This document shows, one piece after another, positions 59,967-62,661 of a stretch of 64,000 bases of DNA; position 1 is the stretch's first letter, and every line of letters begins with the position of its first letter. The position numbers and the translations under genes were made by a program. Source of the DNA: Sarcophilus harrisii (Eukaryota; Chordata; Mammalia; Dasyuromorphia; Dasyuridae); the NCBI RefSeq assembly GCF_902635505.1, contig NC_045430.1, forward strand, positions 110,225,925 to 110,289,924, read 5' to 3'. The notes under the pieces were generated by a model. That model was not told the origin of the DNA, ran no database searches, and saw only the letters and a program-made list of their open reading frames with translations.

Positions 59967-62661
59967 TTCTTTGTATGTGTGTGGTGTGTGTGAGGTTAGG
60001 TTTTTAAAGTATTGTAGTCCTAACCCCAGTTTCCCAAAAGACCCATGGTTTTTACTGTGTGATTCTCCTTAGTATGGTGCTTTTGGGGAATGTATATGGC
60101 AGAACTATTACTATGCTACCCCCTTTCATTTATAATATTAGTCAACACCCACATAGTATTTTGAAGGCTGAGAAGCACTTTTCCCATCTTTTCTCATTTG
60201 ATCTTTAAGATTGTTTTAAAGAGATAAAAGTTGAGCTTCATACCTGTTATTGGGCATCCCTCCTTCATCATGGGAATCCCCCACCAGAATCAGTGCTCCT
60301 CGTAATTCTTCAGTACAACAATCATTCCGAGGGGTGAGTGCCACAGATTGCACGATTTCTGTAGAACCCAAATCTACCATCCACCAGGGATTTATTTTTC
60401 GATCTGTTTGAATACAAGTGCCTTTTTCAAAATCACTGAATAGAGACCCATCTACGGCTCTTTCAGGAGACCCAGAGAAACTGAAGATGCTGGACTGGAA
60501 GGCTGGTTTTCCCTCTGATAACACTGGAGCTGAAATGATGAGATATTTGAAGAAAATTCAATCAACCCTCAGATGTAAAGTGAAGAATTTATTACTATAA
60601 TGAACAGTTAGTTTTCTCCTTAACTAGGAGATCGATAAAGTCCTATTACTTTCAAAAAGTGATATTGAACACTTAGTCTTTAACCATTGCCATTGTTATT
60701 AAAAACCAGTCTTTCATTATGAGTTCACAATATAATCTAATAATATTCTACACTAAGATACTTCTCTTTTCTATGCAGGAATATGGAAAGAAAAAAATCA
60801 AGCTCAGATGATGACTTGCAGAGCATTCATATTTATCTATTTTTGCTTGGTTTAAGGAGATCTGCTATACAGTTCATAAGCAATTTTCTGCTTTTTAATA
60901 CCTTGATATTTACATGATCACACACAATAAAAAGATAGAAATAATGTTTAAGATGAACTGAAATATGGTACAAGGAATTGTGGATCTTGTCTTCATAGCA
61001 CATCTGGTGATTTTCATAAGCATTTATTTAACTTTCCTGGTAACTGCAGTCTAAACACCATGGTAACTTCAAAATTTCATTTGGTAAATACTTTAAGGGA
61101 TCCATTCTGCAAATGATCATTTTAGCTTGTTCTTTGACTATAAAGGACCTGGATCCAATTTAGAAACTTAAGGGAAAAATAAGCCAATTAAAACATAACA
61201 CATTCCAGGTGACATTTCCAAGAACCAAAAATATTGAAAATACAGTCAAATATTGACTTGCTAAAAATATAAAAGAATCTAGAATAGAAAAACTCACTAA
61301 ATATTTTATGGTTCTGATAGTGGTTCTTAATTGTATTGATTCTCCTTATTATACTTAACAAAATCCCTAGTGCTCATTCTAAAAAGTAATGGAATATAGG
61401 ATTCATTCATATTTTGTGAGCTGGATATGAATGCCTAGAGGAATAATTAAGGGGATTAGAGGAAACAGTAAACAAAAAAAATTAGCTAAGAAGGTAAGAA
61501 CTGGAAATATTTTTTAAAAGTAAAAAAAAAGTTTGAGGAAGTACCATCTGAGGAAGAGCACTCATTTCACAAAACCTTTTAGGAATTTTGCTACCTAAAC
61601 AATATTGAATTTGAGCAAAGAAAGTGAATGAAATGATGTCATGGAAAAATATGCTTACCAAAGTTGTTCTGTGTGAGATCAAAATTATAGTAAGAATTAA
61701 AATGATTGTTTATCTGTTGATTATCAGCAGAAGTAGATGATAAGGTAGAAGAGAGCCCATTCTTATCTGAATTCTGGGCTTTTCCAAAGACTTTCACATC
61801 ACAAAATGACAAAACCTTTTCTCTCCCTGGTTTTGTGATAGTCACATATCTTCCATTCATTTCTCCACAACTGAAAATCTGTTTTATCCCAAGACCCAAG
61901 GAAGGAATGATTGCACATCTGGAGAGAAACAATGTTGTTATTAATAAAGATTTAGTAGTGATTATATATGAGTTGTGTAGGAGAAAAAGAAAATATGAAT
62001 TATTTATCTCTTGGTGTTACCACAACTTTACTGCCCAATAGTTTAGCCCCATTTATTCCCTAATAATTAAAAGTAGCTTCTTGAAAACAGCATGTTTGGA
62101 CATAATTTTTTGGCCTTTAGGTCCTAGTTGAGTAAAAAAAAAAAGTTTCATTGAATCTATGGATCCAGACACATCTTAAGTAGGAGGAGTAAAGACTGGA
62201 CAAGGGGAGCAAAGAATTTAGCAACCAAGAAGGGAATATGCTGAAGATGATGGTAGGATTGATTTCATTAATCTAATATTTTCATTTTGCTGTATGTAAA
62301 TTTATCTTCAGAAATGTCATATTTGAAGTGATTCTTCAATCCATTATCAACCCATGAATTTTTAAATAACAGGGCTTAGGTCAATACCTGGCATTCCACT
62401 TTCCGCCATGATGAGGTGTGTCTCCCACCAAAATCAGGGTTCCTTTTATTTGTTCAGGGCAGCAATCTTTTCGATTGGTGATTGACACAAATCCTAGGGT
62501 TTGTGTTGAACCCAAATCTATCATCCACCAAGGGTCATTCTCTTGGAGGGTTTGAACACAATAGCCACTTTGAATAGACCCATCCATAGGTTTTTGAGGA
62601 GATTGGGAAGGAAGGGAGGCACTGGACTGTGAGGTTGGTCTTTGTTCTGAAAGTAATGGAC
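475..62661 (-). CDS. F-type lectin array gene, 13 tandem FTL domains, open at both ends
   Basis: Seen: 26 minus-strand exons with consensus splice sites alternate A (N-half) and B (C-half) of the F-type lectin (fucolectin, eel-agglutinin fold) domain. A halves carry PxFQSS or PTSQSS, the (A/P)xDG turn, PWW-x-x-DLG and the contiguous Cys-Cys of DCC. B halves open with RCA and carry the GR(Y/F)V and (L/I)(S/T)-x-C(D/E)V patterns. Phases are A 1 to 2 and B 2 to 1, so any number of A+B pairs stays in frame; the spliced total is 6,747 nt, about 2,249 codons. Known: most animal FTL proteins are secreted and have one to a few domains that bind fucose. Inferred: one transcript reads all exons. Several shorter genes sharing the cluster are possible, since no signal peptide exon, promoter or terminal exon is certain. 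Domain borders are firm; gene borders are not. Confidence 0.85.
657..2174 (-). other. Intron inside D13 (A to B), with L2-like remnant
   Basis: 1.5 kb. About 1140-1320 resembles an L2-type 3' end on the plus strand (short C/T-rich clauses such as CTCCCTCCATGCCTGGAATG). Short TATC-like and AT-rich runs lie near 1800-1860. No exon seen. Confidence 0.55.
2175..2460 (-). CDS. Exon A of FTL domain D13 (unpaired, type-2-like)
   Basis: 286 bp. It encodes [43 protein letters not shown] and [10 protein letters not shown]. Sugar-site positions are Gln, Arg-Arg-Asp, Leu. Length and start class it with type 2, but no type-1 partner precedes it: the exon before it is the type-2 B exon of D12. Donor CCCAG|GTAAAT. 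Confidence 0.9.
3055..3240. mobile_element. SINE-like interspersed repeat
   Basis: It reads as a diverged tRNA/MIR-style SINE (GAGACCTTGAAGGTCCTC, then GAATTGAACCCAGGTCCTG, ending ACCATACTACCTC). Such GAACCCAGGTC tails are typical of mammalian SINEs. The family is not resolved. Confidence 0.5.
3949..4140 (+). mobile_element. hAT (Charlie-type) MITE copy 1
   Basis: 192 bp bounded by inverted termini CAGGGGTCCTCAAAC and GTTTGAGGACCCCTG. It resembles the short non-autonomous Charlie elements known from opossum. The flanking 8 bp no longer match well, so it looks old. The same element recurs at 16474 (inverted) and 63498. Confidence 0.8.
4677..4906 (-). CDS. Exon B of FTL domain D12 (unit f, type 2)
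   Basis: 230 bp. It encodes [29 protein letters not shown] and [13 protein letters not shown], then a linker with [15 protein letters not shown]. Acceptor TTTAG|ATGTGC. Its donor, CCCA|GTAAGT, sits slightly further along than in the other type-2 B exons but restores the same phase 1. Confidence 0.87.
5045..5190 (-). mobile_element. tRNA-headed SINE fragment
   Basis: The reverse complement gives a SINE head and body (CCAGCTGCA, GAATTCAAATCC, then GTCTGACCCTG). It matches the marsupial tRNA-derived SINE layout. Diverged and truncated. Confidence 0.65.
5282..5340. repeat. (GA)n microsatellite
   Basis: About 60 bp of near-pure GA dinucleotide with a single AAAG interruption. Confidence 0.95.
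6450..6985 (+). mobile_element. L2-like block shared with unit e
   Basis: It contains ACTATAAACTCCTCAGCTCAGCA and a following GAATTTAGCCTG, typical of an old L2-like 3' end. A homologous block lies at 22180-22740 in the A-to-B intron of D10. The match continues past the L2 part (CTTCAGCTCCTGAGTGGGGA), so this is shared intron ancestry and not two separate insertions. Confidence 0.65.
6985..7225 (+). mobile_element. MIR/Ther-type SINE
   Basis: A diverged SINE with a tRNA-like head (GCAGCTCAGTGAAGATAGTG), a core (CAGTTTCTTTATCTATATAATGAGG) and a tail (CATTGTAAACCCTAAGACAC). A related tail occurs at about 29610-29730. Confidence 0.7.
7400..11970. repeat. Degenerate (CCAT)n / (GTCC)n tetranucleotide satellite
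   Basis: About 4.5 kb. From 7400 it is pyrimidine-rich; 8280-8930 is almost pure CCAT/CATC repeats; 8930-9600 mixes CCAT with CCGTC. From 9600 to 11800 it becomes degenerate GTCC, CAGTC, GGTC and GATC words with many CpGs. From 11850 to 11980 it returns to CCAT/CCGT. The unit length of 4 is kept in the pure part and blurred in the core. Open frames across it (for example runs of Ile-His-Pro-Ser) are repeat artefacts. A noisy long-read consensus could also produce the blurred core. Confidence 0.93.
12073..12088 (-). promoter_or_regulatory. CTCF-like motif 1
   Basis: The minus strand reads CCGCTAGGTGGCGCAG, close to the core CTCF motif (CC-x-C-x-AGGTGGCGC). The flank ACTGCGCCACCTAGCGGC also resembles the head of a marsupial tRNA-derived SINE, so the site may be SINE-derived. 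Confidence 0.5.
12627..12642 (-). promoter_or_regulatory. CTCF-like motif 2
   Basis: The minus strand reads CCACGAGGTGGTGCTG, same orientation as motif 1 and about 550 bp away across the CpG island. It fits the CTCF core with one or two changes. No SINE similarity was noticed here. Confidence 0.45.
13734..14019 (-). CDS. Exon A of FTL domain D12 (unit f, type 2)
   Basis: 286 bp. It encodes [43 protein letters not shown] and [10 protein letters not shown]. Sugar-site positions are Gln, Arg-Lys-Asp, Glu. It is followed by the longest intron of the array (8.8 kb), which contains the satellite and CpG island, before its B exon. Confidence 0.9.
14303..14460. repeat. (TATC)n microsatellite with CATC interruptions
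   Basis: About 155 bp of TATC repeats broken by CATC. Frames through it give only Leu-Ser-Ile-Tyr runs and are not coding. Confidence 0.95.
14646..14876 (-). mobile_element. Marsupial tRNA-derived SINE
   Basis: Plus-strand words CTTGGCAAAGATGCTAAAATGG, TTTGCCATTTCCTTCTCC and GATGAGGAAACTGAGGCAAA, with GAACTCAGGTCTTCC and the inverted tRNA head at the end, identify a near full-length marsupial SINE in reverse orientation. Confidence 0.8.
15798..16039 (-). CDS. Exon B of FTL domain D11 (unit f, type 1)
   Basis: 242 bp. It encodes [32 protein letters not shown] and [14 protein letters not shown], then a charged linker ([13 protein letters not shown]) ending [11 protein letters not shown]. The linker is the most diverged of the type-1 set, but its last four residues, NNFG, are kept. 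Confidence 0.88.
16040..16720 (-). other. Intron inside D11 with hAT MITE
   Basis: 0.7 kb. It contains the inverted hAT MITE at 16474-16665. The rest is AT-rich intron matched in other units. The equivalent introns of units a and c are about 0.5 kb, so the insertion explains most of the difference. Confidence 0.7.
16474..16665 (-). mobile_element. hAT (Charlie-type) MITE copy 2
   Basis: 192 bp with 15-bp inverted ends, opposite orientation to copies 1 and 3. Flanking octamers TATAGAAT and AATAGATT agree at 6 of 8 positions, consistent with a decayed 8-bp hAT target duplication. Confidence 0.82.
16721..16994 (-). CDS. Exon A of FTL domain D11 (unit f, type 1), sugar site lost
   Basis: 274 bp. 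It encodes [37 protein letters not shown] and [10 protein letters not shown]. At the sugar site the Arg is Gln and the Asp is Gly (QKG in place of RxD), and the His and terminal basic positions are also Gln. This domain keeps the fold cysteines but none of the canonical ligand residues. An ATG at 17064 is in frame with it across a T-rich, hydrophobic stretch. Confidence 0.88.
16995..19361 (-). other. Intron between D10 and D11
   Basis: 2.4 kb. From about 17880 to 19350 it is colinear with the same intron in units b to e (words such as ATAAAGTCTCAG and CATTTTGCATGTG recur). About 17100-17850 is extra and LTR-like. No exon seen. Confidence 0.65.
17110..17850. mobile_element. Possible LTR fossil
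   Basis: A segment absent from the equivalent intron of other units. AATAAAGAGACC, then ACCCCAACA and TTTGGTGCTGGACC, look like the end of a retroviral-type LTR followed by a primer-site-like stretch. Ends are uncertain and no coding parts were recognised. Old and broken if real. Confidence 0.35.
19362..19591 (-). CDS. Exon B of FTL domain D10 (unit e, type 2)
   Basis: 230 bp. It encodes [29 protein letters not shown] and [13 protein letters not shown], then a linker rich in Leu, Asp and Pro. GRF replaces GRY, and VLG replaces VFG. It ends GCTG|GTGAGT. Confidence 0.88.
19911..20990 (-). mobile_element. 5'-truncated L1 with 16-bp target-site duplication
   Basis: The minus strand encodes the C-terminal end of L1 ORF2 ([45 protein letters not shown]), now interrupted, followed by the marsupial-type L1 3' UTR and an A-rich tail near 19911-19920. 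Perfect 16-bp duplications TTCCTGCCTTTATTTA lie at 19895-19910 and 20991-21006. A dead, moderately young copy. Confidence 0.92.
22180..22740 (+). mobile_element. L2-like block matching 6450-6985
   Basis: L2-type 3' sequence (CCTTCCCTGACTTCCCC, AAATATAAACTCCTCAGC) plus unique flank (CTTCAGCTTTTGAGTGGGGA) shared with the D12 intron. It predates the unit duplications. Confidence 0.65.
22924..23209 (-). CDS. Exon A of FTL domain D10 (unit e, type 2)
   Basis: 286 bp. It encodes [43 protein letters not shown] and [10 protein letters not shown]. Sugar-site positions are Gln, Arg-Lys-Asp, Glu. Donor CTAG|GTATGA. Confidence 0.9.
23210..24362 (-). other. Intron between D9 and D10
   Basis: 1.15 kb, colinear with the equivalent introns of other units. 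Apart from the 61-bp tandem duplication I see no repeat or exon. Confidence 0.65.
23224..23345. repeat. Two-copy 61-bp tandem duplication
   Basis: Copies at 23224-23284 and 23285-23345 begin CAGGAGAT and share CAATCAGCTATAAGATATAA and the following bases, with one difference noticed (ATATC against ATGTC). It sits directly upstream (minus strand) of the D10 A exon acceptor. Equivalent single-copy sequence flanks other type-2 A exons. Confidence 0.93.
24363..24637 (-). CDS. Exon B of FTL domain D9 (unit e, type 1), diverged
   Basis: 275 bp, open, phase 2 to 1. It encodes [31 protein letters not shown] and [13 protein letters not shown]. The near-invariant FG after CDVKV is LV here (CDVKILVKT), and CG is CK. 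The linker keeps DDQQIT and ends DVKQNNFG. Either relaxed or altered constraint would explain the changes. Confidence 0.85.
24638..26511 (-). other. Intron inside D9
   Basis: 1.9 kb of AT-rich sequence, longer than the same intron in units a and c (about 0.5 kb). About 25390-25560 partly repeats the words of 24680-24850 (TTAATAATTAAAAAAG...TTGCTGAGAA). This suggests an internal duplication of about 0.7 kb. No exon found. Confidence 0.5.
26512..26776 (-). CDS. Exon A of FTL domain D9 (unit e, type 1)
   Basis: 265 bp, three codons shorter than other type-1 A exons. It starts after TTTTAG and encodes [32 protein letters not shown] and [10 protein letters not shown]. Sugar-site positions are Gln, Arg-Lys-Asp, His. 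The Arg after PWW (PWWR) matches what is usual in fish F-type lectins, while most copies here have Met. Confidence 0.85.
26777..29180 (-). other. Intron between D8 and D9
   Basis: 2.4 kb. A MIR-like SINE lies at about 26850-26990, an AT dinucleotide-like stretch at 27600-27665, and the remainder is colinear with the B-to-A introns of other units. No exon seen. Confidence 0.65.
26850..26990 (+). mobile_element. MIR-like SINE shared by units a to e
   Basis: A SINE core with GATTTGGAAGAATGG and TTAATTTCCTCCTCTG. Orthologous pieces occur at about 36300-36430, 46900-47050, 53560-53720 and 62730-62880 at the same place in the type-2-to-type-1 intron, so the insertion predates duplication of these units. 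Confidence 0.6.
29181..29398 (-). CDS. Exon B of FTL domain D8 (unit d, type 2)
   Basis: 218 bp, the shortest type-2 B exon. It encodes [29 protein letters not shown] and [12 protein letters not shown], then a short Ser/Gln/Pro linker. It ends CCTG|GTGAGT. The difference from other copies lies mostly in the linker. Confidence 0.9.
29399..33801 (-). other. Intron inside D8
   Basis: 4.4 kb. A SINE tail lies at about 29545-29730 and an LTR-like element at 31832-32370. Weakly repeat-like sequence at 30800-33160 is partly shared with 43370-43750 in unit c (both contain CAAATTGTTATGCAACTC-type words). I cannot name that shared element. No lectin exon present. Confidence 0.6.
31832..32370. mobile_element. 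Solo-LTR-like fossil
   Basis: About 540 bp starting TGTTATGGGGCAGAAC, with a late AATAAA (GACAATAAAGAATTTGG). Heptamer TACATTC flanks both sides (31824-31830 and 32371-32377). No internal retroviral genes are present. It looks like a lone LTR; the family is not resolved. Confidence 0.55.
33802..34087 (-). CDS. Exon A of FTL domain D8 (unit d, type 2)
   Basis: 286 bp. It encodes [44 protein letters not shown] and [10 protein letters not shown]. It keeps the canonical His and Arg-x-Asp; the last position is Glu. The extra Cys in [10 protein letters not shown] is not seen in the other copies. The donor AA|GTATGA gives Lys at the exon junction. Confidence 0.9.
34088..35241 (-). other. Intron between D7 and D8
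   Basis: 1.15 kb, colinear with the same intron in units a, b, c and e (for example AAAATATAAAAG followed by the ACTCTAGGG-like stretch). No repeats or exons recognised. Confidence 0.65.
35242..35516 (-). CDS. Exon B of FTL domain D7 (unit d, type 1)
   Basis: 275 bp. It encodes [32 protein letters not shown] and [13 protein letters not shown], then a long linker with [10 protein letters not shown] ending [12 protein letters not shown]. It shares the longest type-1 linker length with unit e. Confidence 0.9.
35517..35927 (-). other. Intron inside D7
   Basis: 0.4 kb, AT-rich, near-identical words to the introns inside D1 and D5. Nothing else seen. Confidence 0.65.
35928..36201 (-). CDS. Exon A of FTL domain D7 (unit d, type 1)
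   Basis: 274 bp. It encodes [38 protein letters not shown] and NRKDCCPEQ. Sugar-site positions are Gln, Arg-Lys-Asp, Gln. An ATG at 36268 is in frame with this exon, and the intervening 22 codons are hydrophobic; this may be no more than a translated polypyrimidine tract (see findings). Confidence 0.9.
36202..38933 (-). other. Intron between D6 and D7
   Basis: 2.7 kb. A MIR-like SINE lies at about 36300-36430 and a pyrimidine simple repeat (CT-rich) at 36820-36890. The rest is colinear with the equivalent introns. The first 67 bases upstream of D7 are open in frame from an ATG (see findings). Confidence 0.65.
38934..39163 (-). CDS. Exon B of FTL domain D6 (unit c, type 2)
   Basis: 230 bp. 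It encodes [29 protein letters not shown] and [12 protein letters not shown], then a Ser/Pro-rich linker with [14 protein letters not shown]. The reading is open through the acceptor region ACAG|ATGTGC. Donor CTTG|GTGAGT. An L1 insertion begins about 80 bp upstream of this exon (higher coordinates). Confidence 0.9.
39242..40434 (-). mobile_element. L1 3' end with probable 3' transduction
   Basis: Perfect 16-bp duplications AAGCTAAGCAGTTTTA at 39226-39241 and 40435-40450 bound the insert. On the minus strand, L1 3' UTR sequence (40434 down to about 39835) ends in an A-rich tract at about 39835-39808. About 540 bp of non-L1 sequence follows, then AATAAA (in CACAATAAACTG) and a second A-rich tail reaching the duplication. 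This is the classic layout of read-through past the L1's own poly(A) signal. Confidence 0.8.
41669..42754 (-). mobile_element. 5'-truncated L1 with target-site duplication
   Basis: The same marsupial-type L1 3' region as at 19911 (AACATAGGCATGGGTAATTTT through TTTGGAAATGAGGCC), in reverse orientation. The flanking TTTGGGGAT(C/G)TA at 41652-41663 and 42755-42766 is a near-perfect duplication. No intact frame remains. Confidence 0.9.
43165..43330 (+). mobile_element. Marsupial SINE, forward orientation
   Basis: GAAGACCTAAGTTCAAATTTAG, then TTCTGTAAAATGAGATGGAGG, then AACTTTGCCAAGAAAACCCC match the family seen inverted at 14646-14876. Confidence 0.72.
44386..44671 (-). CDS. Exon A of FTL domain D6 (unit c, type 2)
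   Basis: 286 bp. It encodes [45 protein letters not shown] and [10 protein letters not shown]. The first sugar-site residue is the canonical His (CIHT) with Arg-Lys-Asp after it, but the last position is Glu. D6 and D8 are the only two domains here that keep this His. Confidence 0.9.
44672..45831 (-). other. Intron between D5 and D6
   Basis: 1.16 kb, closely matching 60530-61658 (the D1-D2 intron), including AAGTGATATTGAACACTTAG. No repeat or exon recognised. Confidence 0.7.
45832..46073 (-). CDS. Exon B of FTL domain D5 (unit c, type 1)
   Basis: 242 bp. It encodes [32 protein letters not shown] and [14 protein letters not shown], then a short linker ending [12 protein letters not shown]. 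The acceptor is preceded by a T-rich run ending CCCAG. The linker lacks the DDQQIT(N) stretch of units b, d and e. Confidence 0.9.
46074..46553 (-). other. Intron inside D5
   Basis: 0.5 kb. Near-identical to the D1 intron at 61919-62387 over most of its length. Nothing else seen. Confidence 0.7.
46554..46827 (-). CDS. Exon A of FTL domain D5 (unit c, type 1)
   Basis: 274 bp. It encodes [33 protein letters not shown] and NRKDCCPEQ. Sugar-site positions are Gln, Arg-Lys-Asp, Gln. It is nearly the same as D1 and D7. The flanking intron is also close to that of D1, pointing to duplication of DNA and not only conserved protein. Confidence 0.9.
46828..49512 (-). other. Intron between D4 and D5
   Basis: 2.7 kb. 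A MIR-like SINE lies at about 46900-47050 and a 46-bp palindrome at 47465-47510. 47740-48000 is nearly the same as 63740-64000. No exon seen. Confidence 0.7.
47465..47510. repeat. 46-bp perfect palindrome
   Basis: Centred on CTTAAG between 47487 and 47488; the arms read TATGTATATATACATGCATA on the left and its complement on the right. Every pair from 47465/47510 inward matches. It could extrude as a cruciform. Confidence 0.97.
49513..49739 (-). CDS. Exon B of FTL domain D4 (unit b, type 2)
   Basis: 227 bp. It encodes [28 protein letters not shown] and [12 protein letters not shown], then a linker with [15 protein letters not shown]. It ends ACTG|GTGAGC. All domain cysteines are present. Confidence 0.9.
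49740..50632 (-). other. Intron inside D4 with a hairpin
   Basis: 0.9 kb, the shortest type-2 intron of units a to f. It contains a T-run at about 50099-50114 and an inverted repeat at 50190-50249 followed by AT dinucleotides. No transposon recognised. Confidence 0.65.
50190..50249. repeat. 24-bp perfect inverted repeat, 12-nt loop
   Basis: Arms 50190-50213 and 50226-50249 pair fully (core TAAAGTAAAATTTTA). Unit a at about 58052 keeps a non-inverted relative of the left arm (TTGATTGGAACACGATGGAA), so the right arm is probably a local fold-back copy. Confidence 0.93.
50633..50918 (-). CDS. Exon A of FTL domain D4 (unit b, type 2)
   Basis: 286 bp. It encodes [36 protein letters not shown] and [10 protein letters not shown]. 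Sugar-site positions are Gln, Arg-Lys-Asp, Glu. The donor is AA|GTATGA, so the junction residue before CA of exon B is Lys rather than the usual Arg. [10 protein letters not shown] replaces the usual LVGDSP. Confidence 0.9.
50919..52016 (-). other. Intron between D3 and D4
   Basis: 1.1 kb, colinear with the equivalent introns. No repeat or exon recognised. Confidence 0.65.
52017..52282 (-). CDS. Exon B of FTL domain D3 (unit b, type 1)
   Basis: 266 bp, phase 2 to 1. It encodes [32 protein letters not shown] and [11 protein letters not shown], then a Ser/Asp-rich linker with [10 protein letters not shown] ending [12 protein letters not shown]. Donor TTTTG|GTGAGT. Confidence 0.9.
52283..53238 (-). 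other. Intron inside D3 with L1 tail
   Basis: 0.96 kb. About half is an L1 3' end (52650-53124), which accounts for its extra length over the matching introns of D1 and D5. Confidence 0.7.
52650..53124 (+). mobile_element. L1 3' end, plus strand
   Basis: GATGGAATAAAATTGTTCTGTAAGAAATGA, the end of L1 ORF2, is followed by the marsupial L1 3' UTR (CAATATTGTGGGACAATCAG, GAGAAAGAACTGATAGCATC, GGGAGAGAATATGGAACTC) and an A-rich end. A different subfamily from the minus-strand copies; truncated. Confidence 0.85.
53239..53512 (-). CDS. Exon A of FTL domain D3 (unit b, type 1)
   Basis: 274 bp, acceptor CTTCAG|GTCCAT, donor GACAG|GTATTG. It encodes [32 protein letters not shown] and NRKDCCPEL. Sugar-site positions are Gln, Arg-Lys-Asp, Leu. 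It differs from D1, D5 and D7 by the Leu and by [10 protein letters not shown] near the end, so unit b lies outside the a/c/d cluster of near-identical type-1 exons. Confidence 0.9.
54827..55431. mobile_element. Probable solo LTR fossil with internal minisatellite
   Basis: About 605 bp absent from the matching intron of other units. It begins TGTCAAGAAAGG, ends CCCCAAAACA, and carries a TATA-like AGTATAAAGC. The middle (55072-55200) is five to six imperfect copies of a unit near 27 bp containing GTAACTCAGATTGTAAATC. No clear flanking duplication; family not resolved. Confidence 0.5.
55072..55200. repeat. About 27-bp minisatellite, 5-6 imperfect copies
   Basis: Repeated words (A)TTGTAACTCAGATTGTAAATC with drift, inside the LTR-like segment. 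Internal minisatellites are common in the U3 part of LTRs. Confidence 0.8.
55648..56113. mobile_element. Probable solo LTR fossil, 6-bp flanking repeat
   Basis: 466 bp from TGTTATGATC to TGATTTCA, absent from the same intron in other units. Flanking hexamers TAATTT and CAATTT agree at 5 of 6 positions. No internal genes. Confidence 0.5.
57383..57615 (-). CDS. Exon B of FTL domain D2 (unit a, type 2)
   Basis: 233 bp, phase 2 to 1. It encodes [28 protein letters not shown] and [11 protein letters not shown]. The linker is Ser/Pro/Thr-rich and includes NASNAS (two possible N-glycosylation sites). It ends at AATTG|GTGAGT. The linker looks flexible and may be glycosylated (inference). Confidence 0.9.
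57616..60243 (-). other. Intron inside D2 with an unshared GC-richer block
   Basis: 2.6 kb. 57616-58400 is colinear with other units. About 58550-59900 is GC- and purine-richer, not seen in other units, and not identified; several open frames overlap there on both strands but none looks like a known protein. A 30-odd-base T run is at 59932-59963. Confidence 0.6.
59932..59963. repeat. Poly(T) tract
   Basis: About 32 uninterrupted T. It may be the A-tail of a minus-strand retrocopy or insertion covering the GC-richer block on its left (inference). Confidence 0.9.
60244..60529 (-). CDS. Exon A of FTL domain D2 (unit a, type 2)
   Basis: 286 bp, the fixed length of all type-2 A exons. It encodes [33 protein letters not shown] and TPRNDCC. 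Sugar-site positions read Gln, Arg-Asn-Asp, then Glu (DCCTEE), so the third, normally basic, residue is acidic. The [10 protein letters not shown] start is shared with unit c only, which supports the a/c pairing. Confidence 0.9.
60530..61658 (-). other. Intron between D1 and D2
   Basis: 1.1 kb, very similar to 44672-45831. No transposon or exon recognised. Confidence 0.7.
61659..61918 (-). CDS. Exon B of FTL domain D1 (unit a, type 1)
   Basis: 260 bp, phase 2 in, phase 1 out. It encodes [27 protein letters not shown] and [10 protein letters not shown], closing the lectin domain. A Ser/Thr/Asn-rich linker of about 40 residues follows and ends [10 protein letters not shown]. Acceptor CTCCAG|ATGTGC and donor TTTG|GTAAGC are good. 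The linker is shorter than in units b and d. Confidence 0.9.
61919..62387 (-). other. Intron inside D1
   Basis: 0.47 kb, very similar to 46074-46553. Nothing else seen. Confidence 0.7.
62388..62661 (-). CDS. Exon A of FTL domain D1 (unit a, type 1)
   Basis: 274 bp, phase 1 in, phase 2 out. It starts after a T-rich tract ending CTTCAG and encodes [12 protein letters not shown]..., [13 protein letters not shown] and NRKDCC, ending at AATGCCAG|GTATTG. At the family's sugar site the His position is Gln (CVQT), Arg-x-Asp is kept (RKD), and the last basic position is Gln (DCCPEQ). It is nearly identical to the matching exons of units c and d. It is the most upstream exon seen, but its phase requires another coding exon before it, outside the window. 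Confidence 0.9.
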
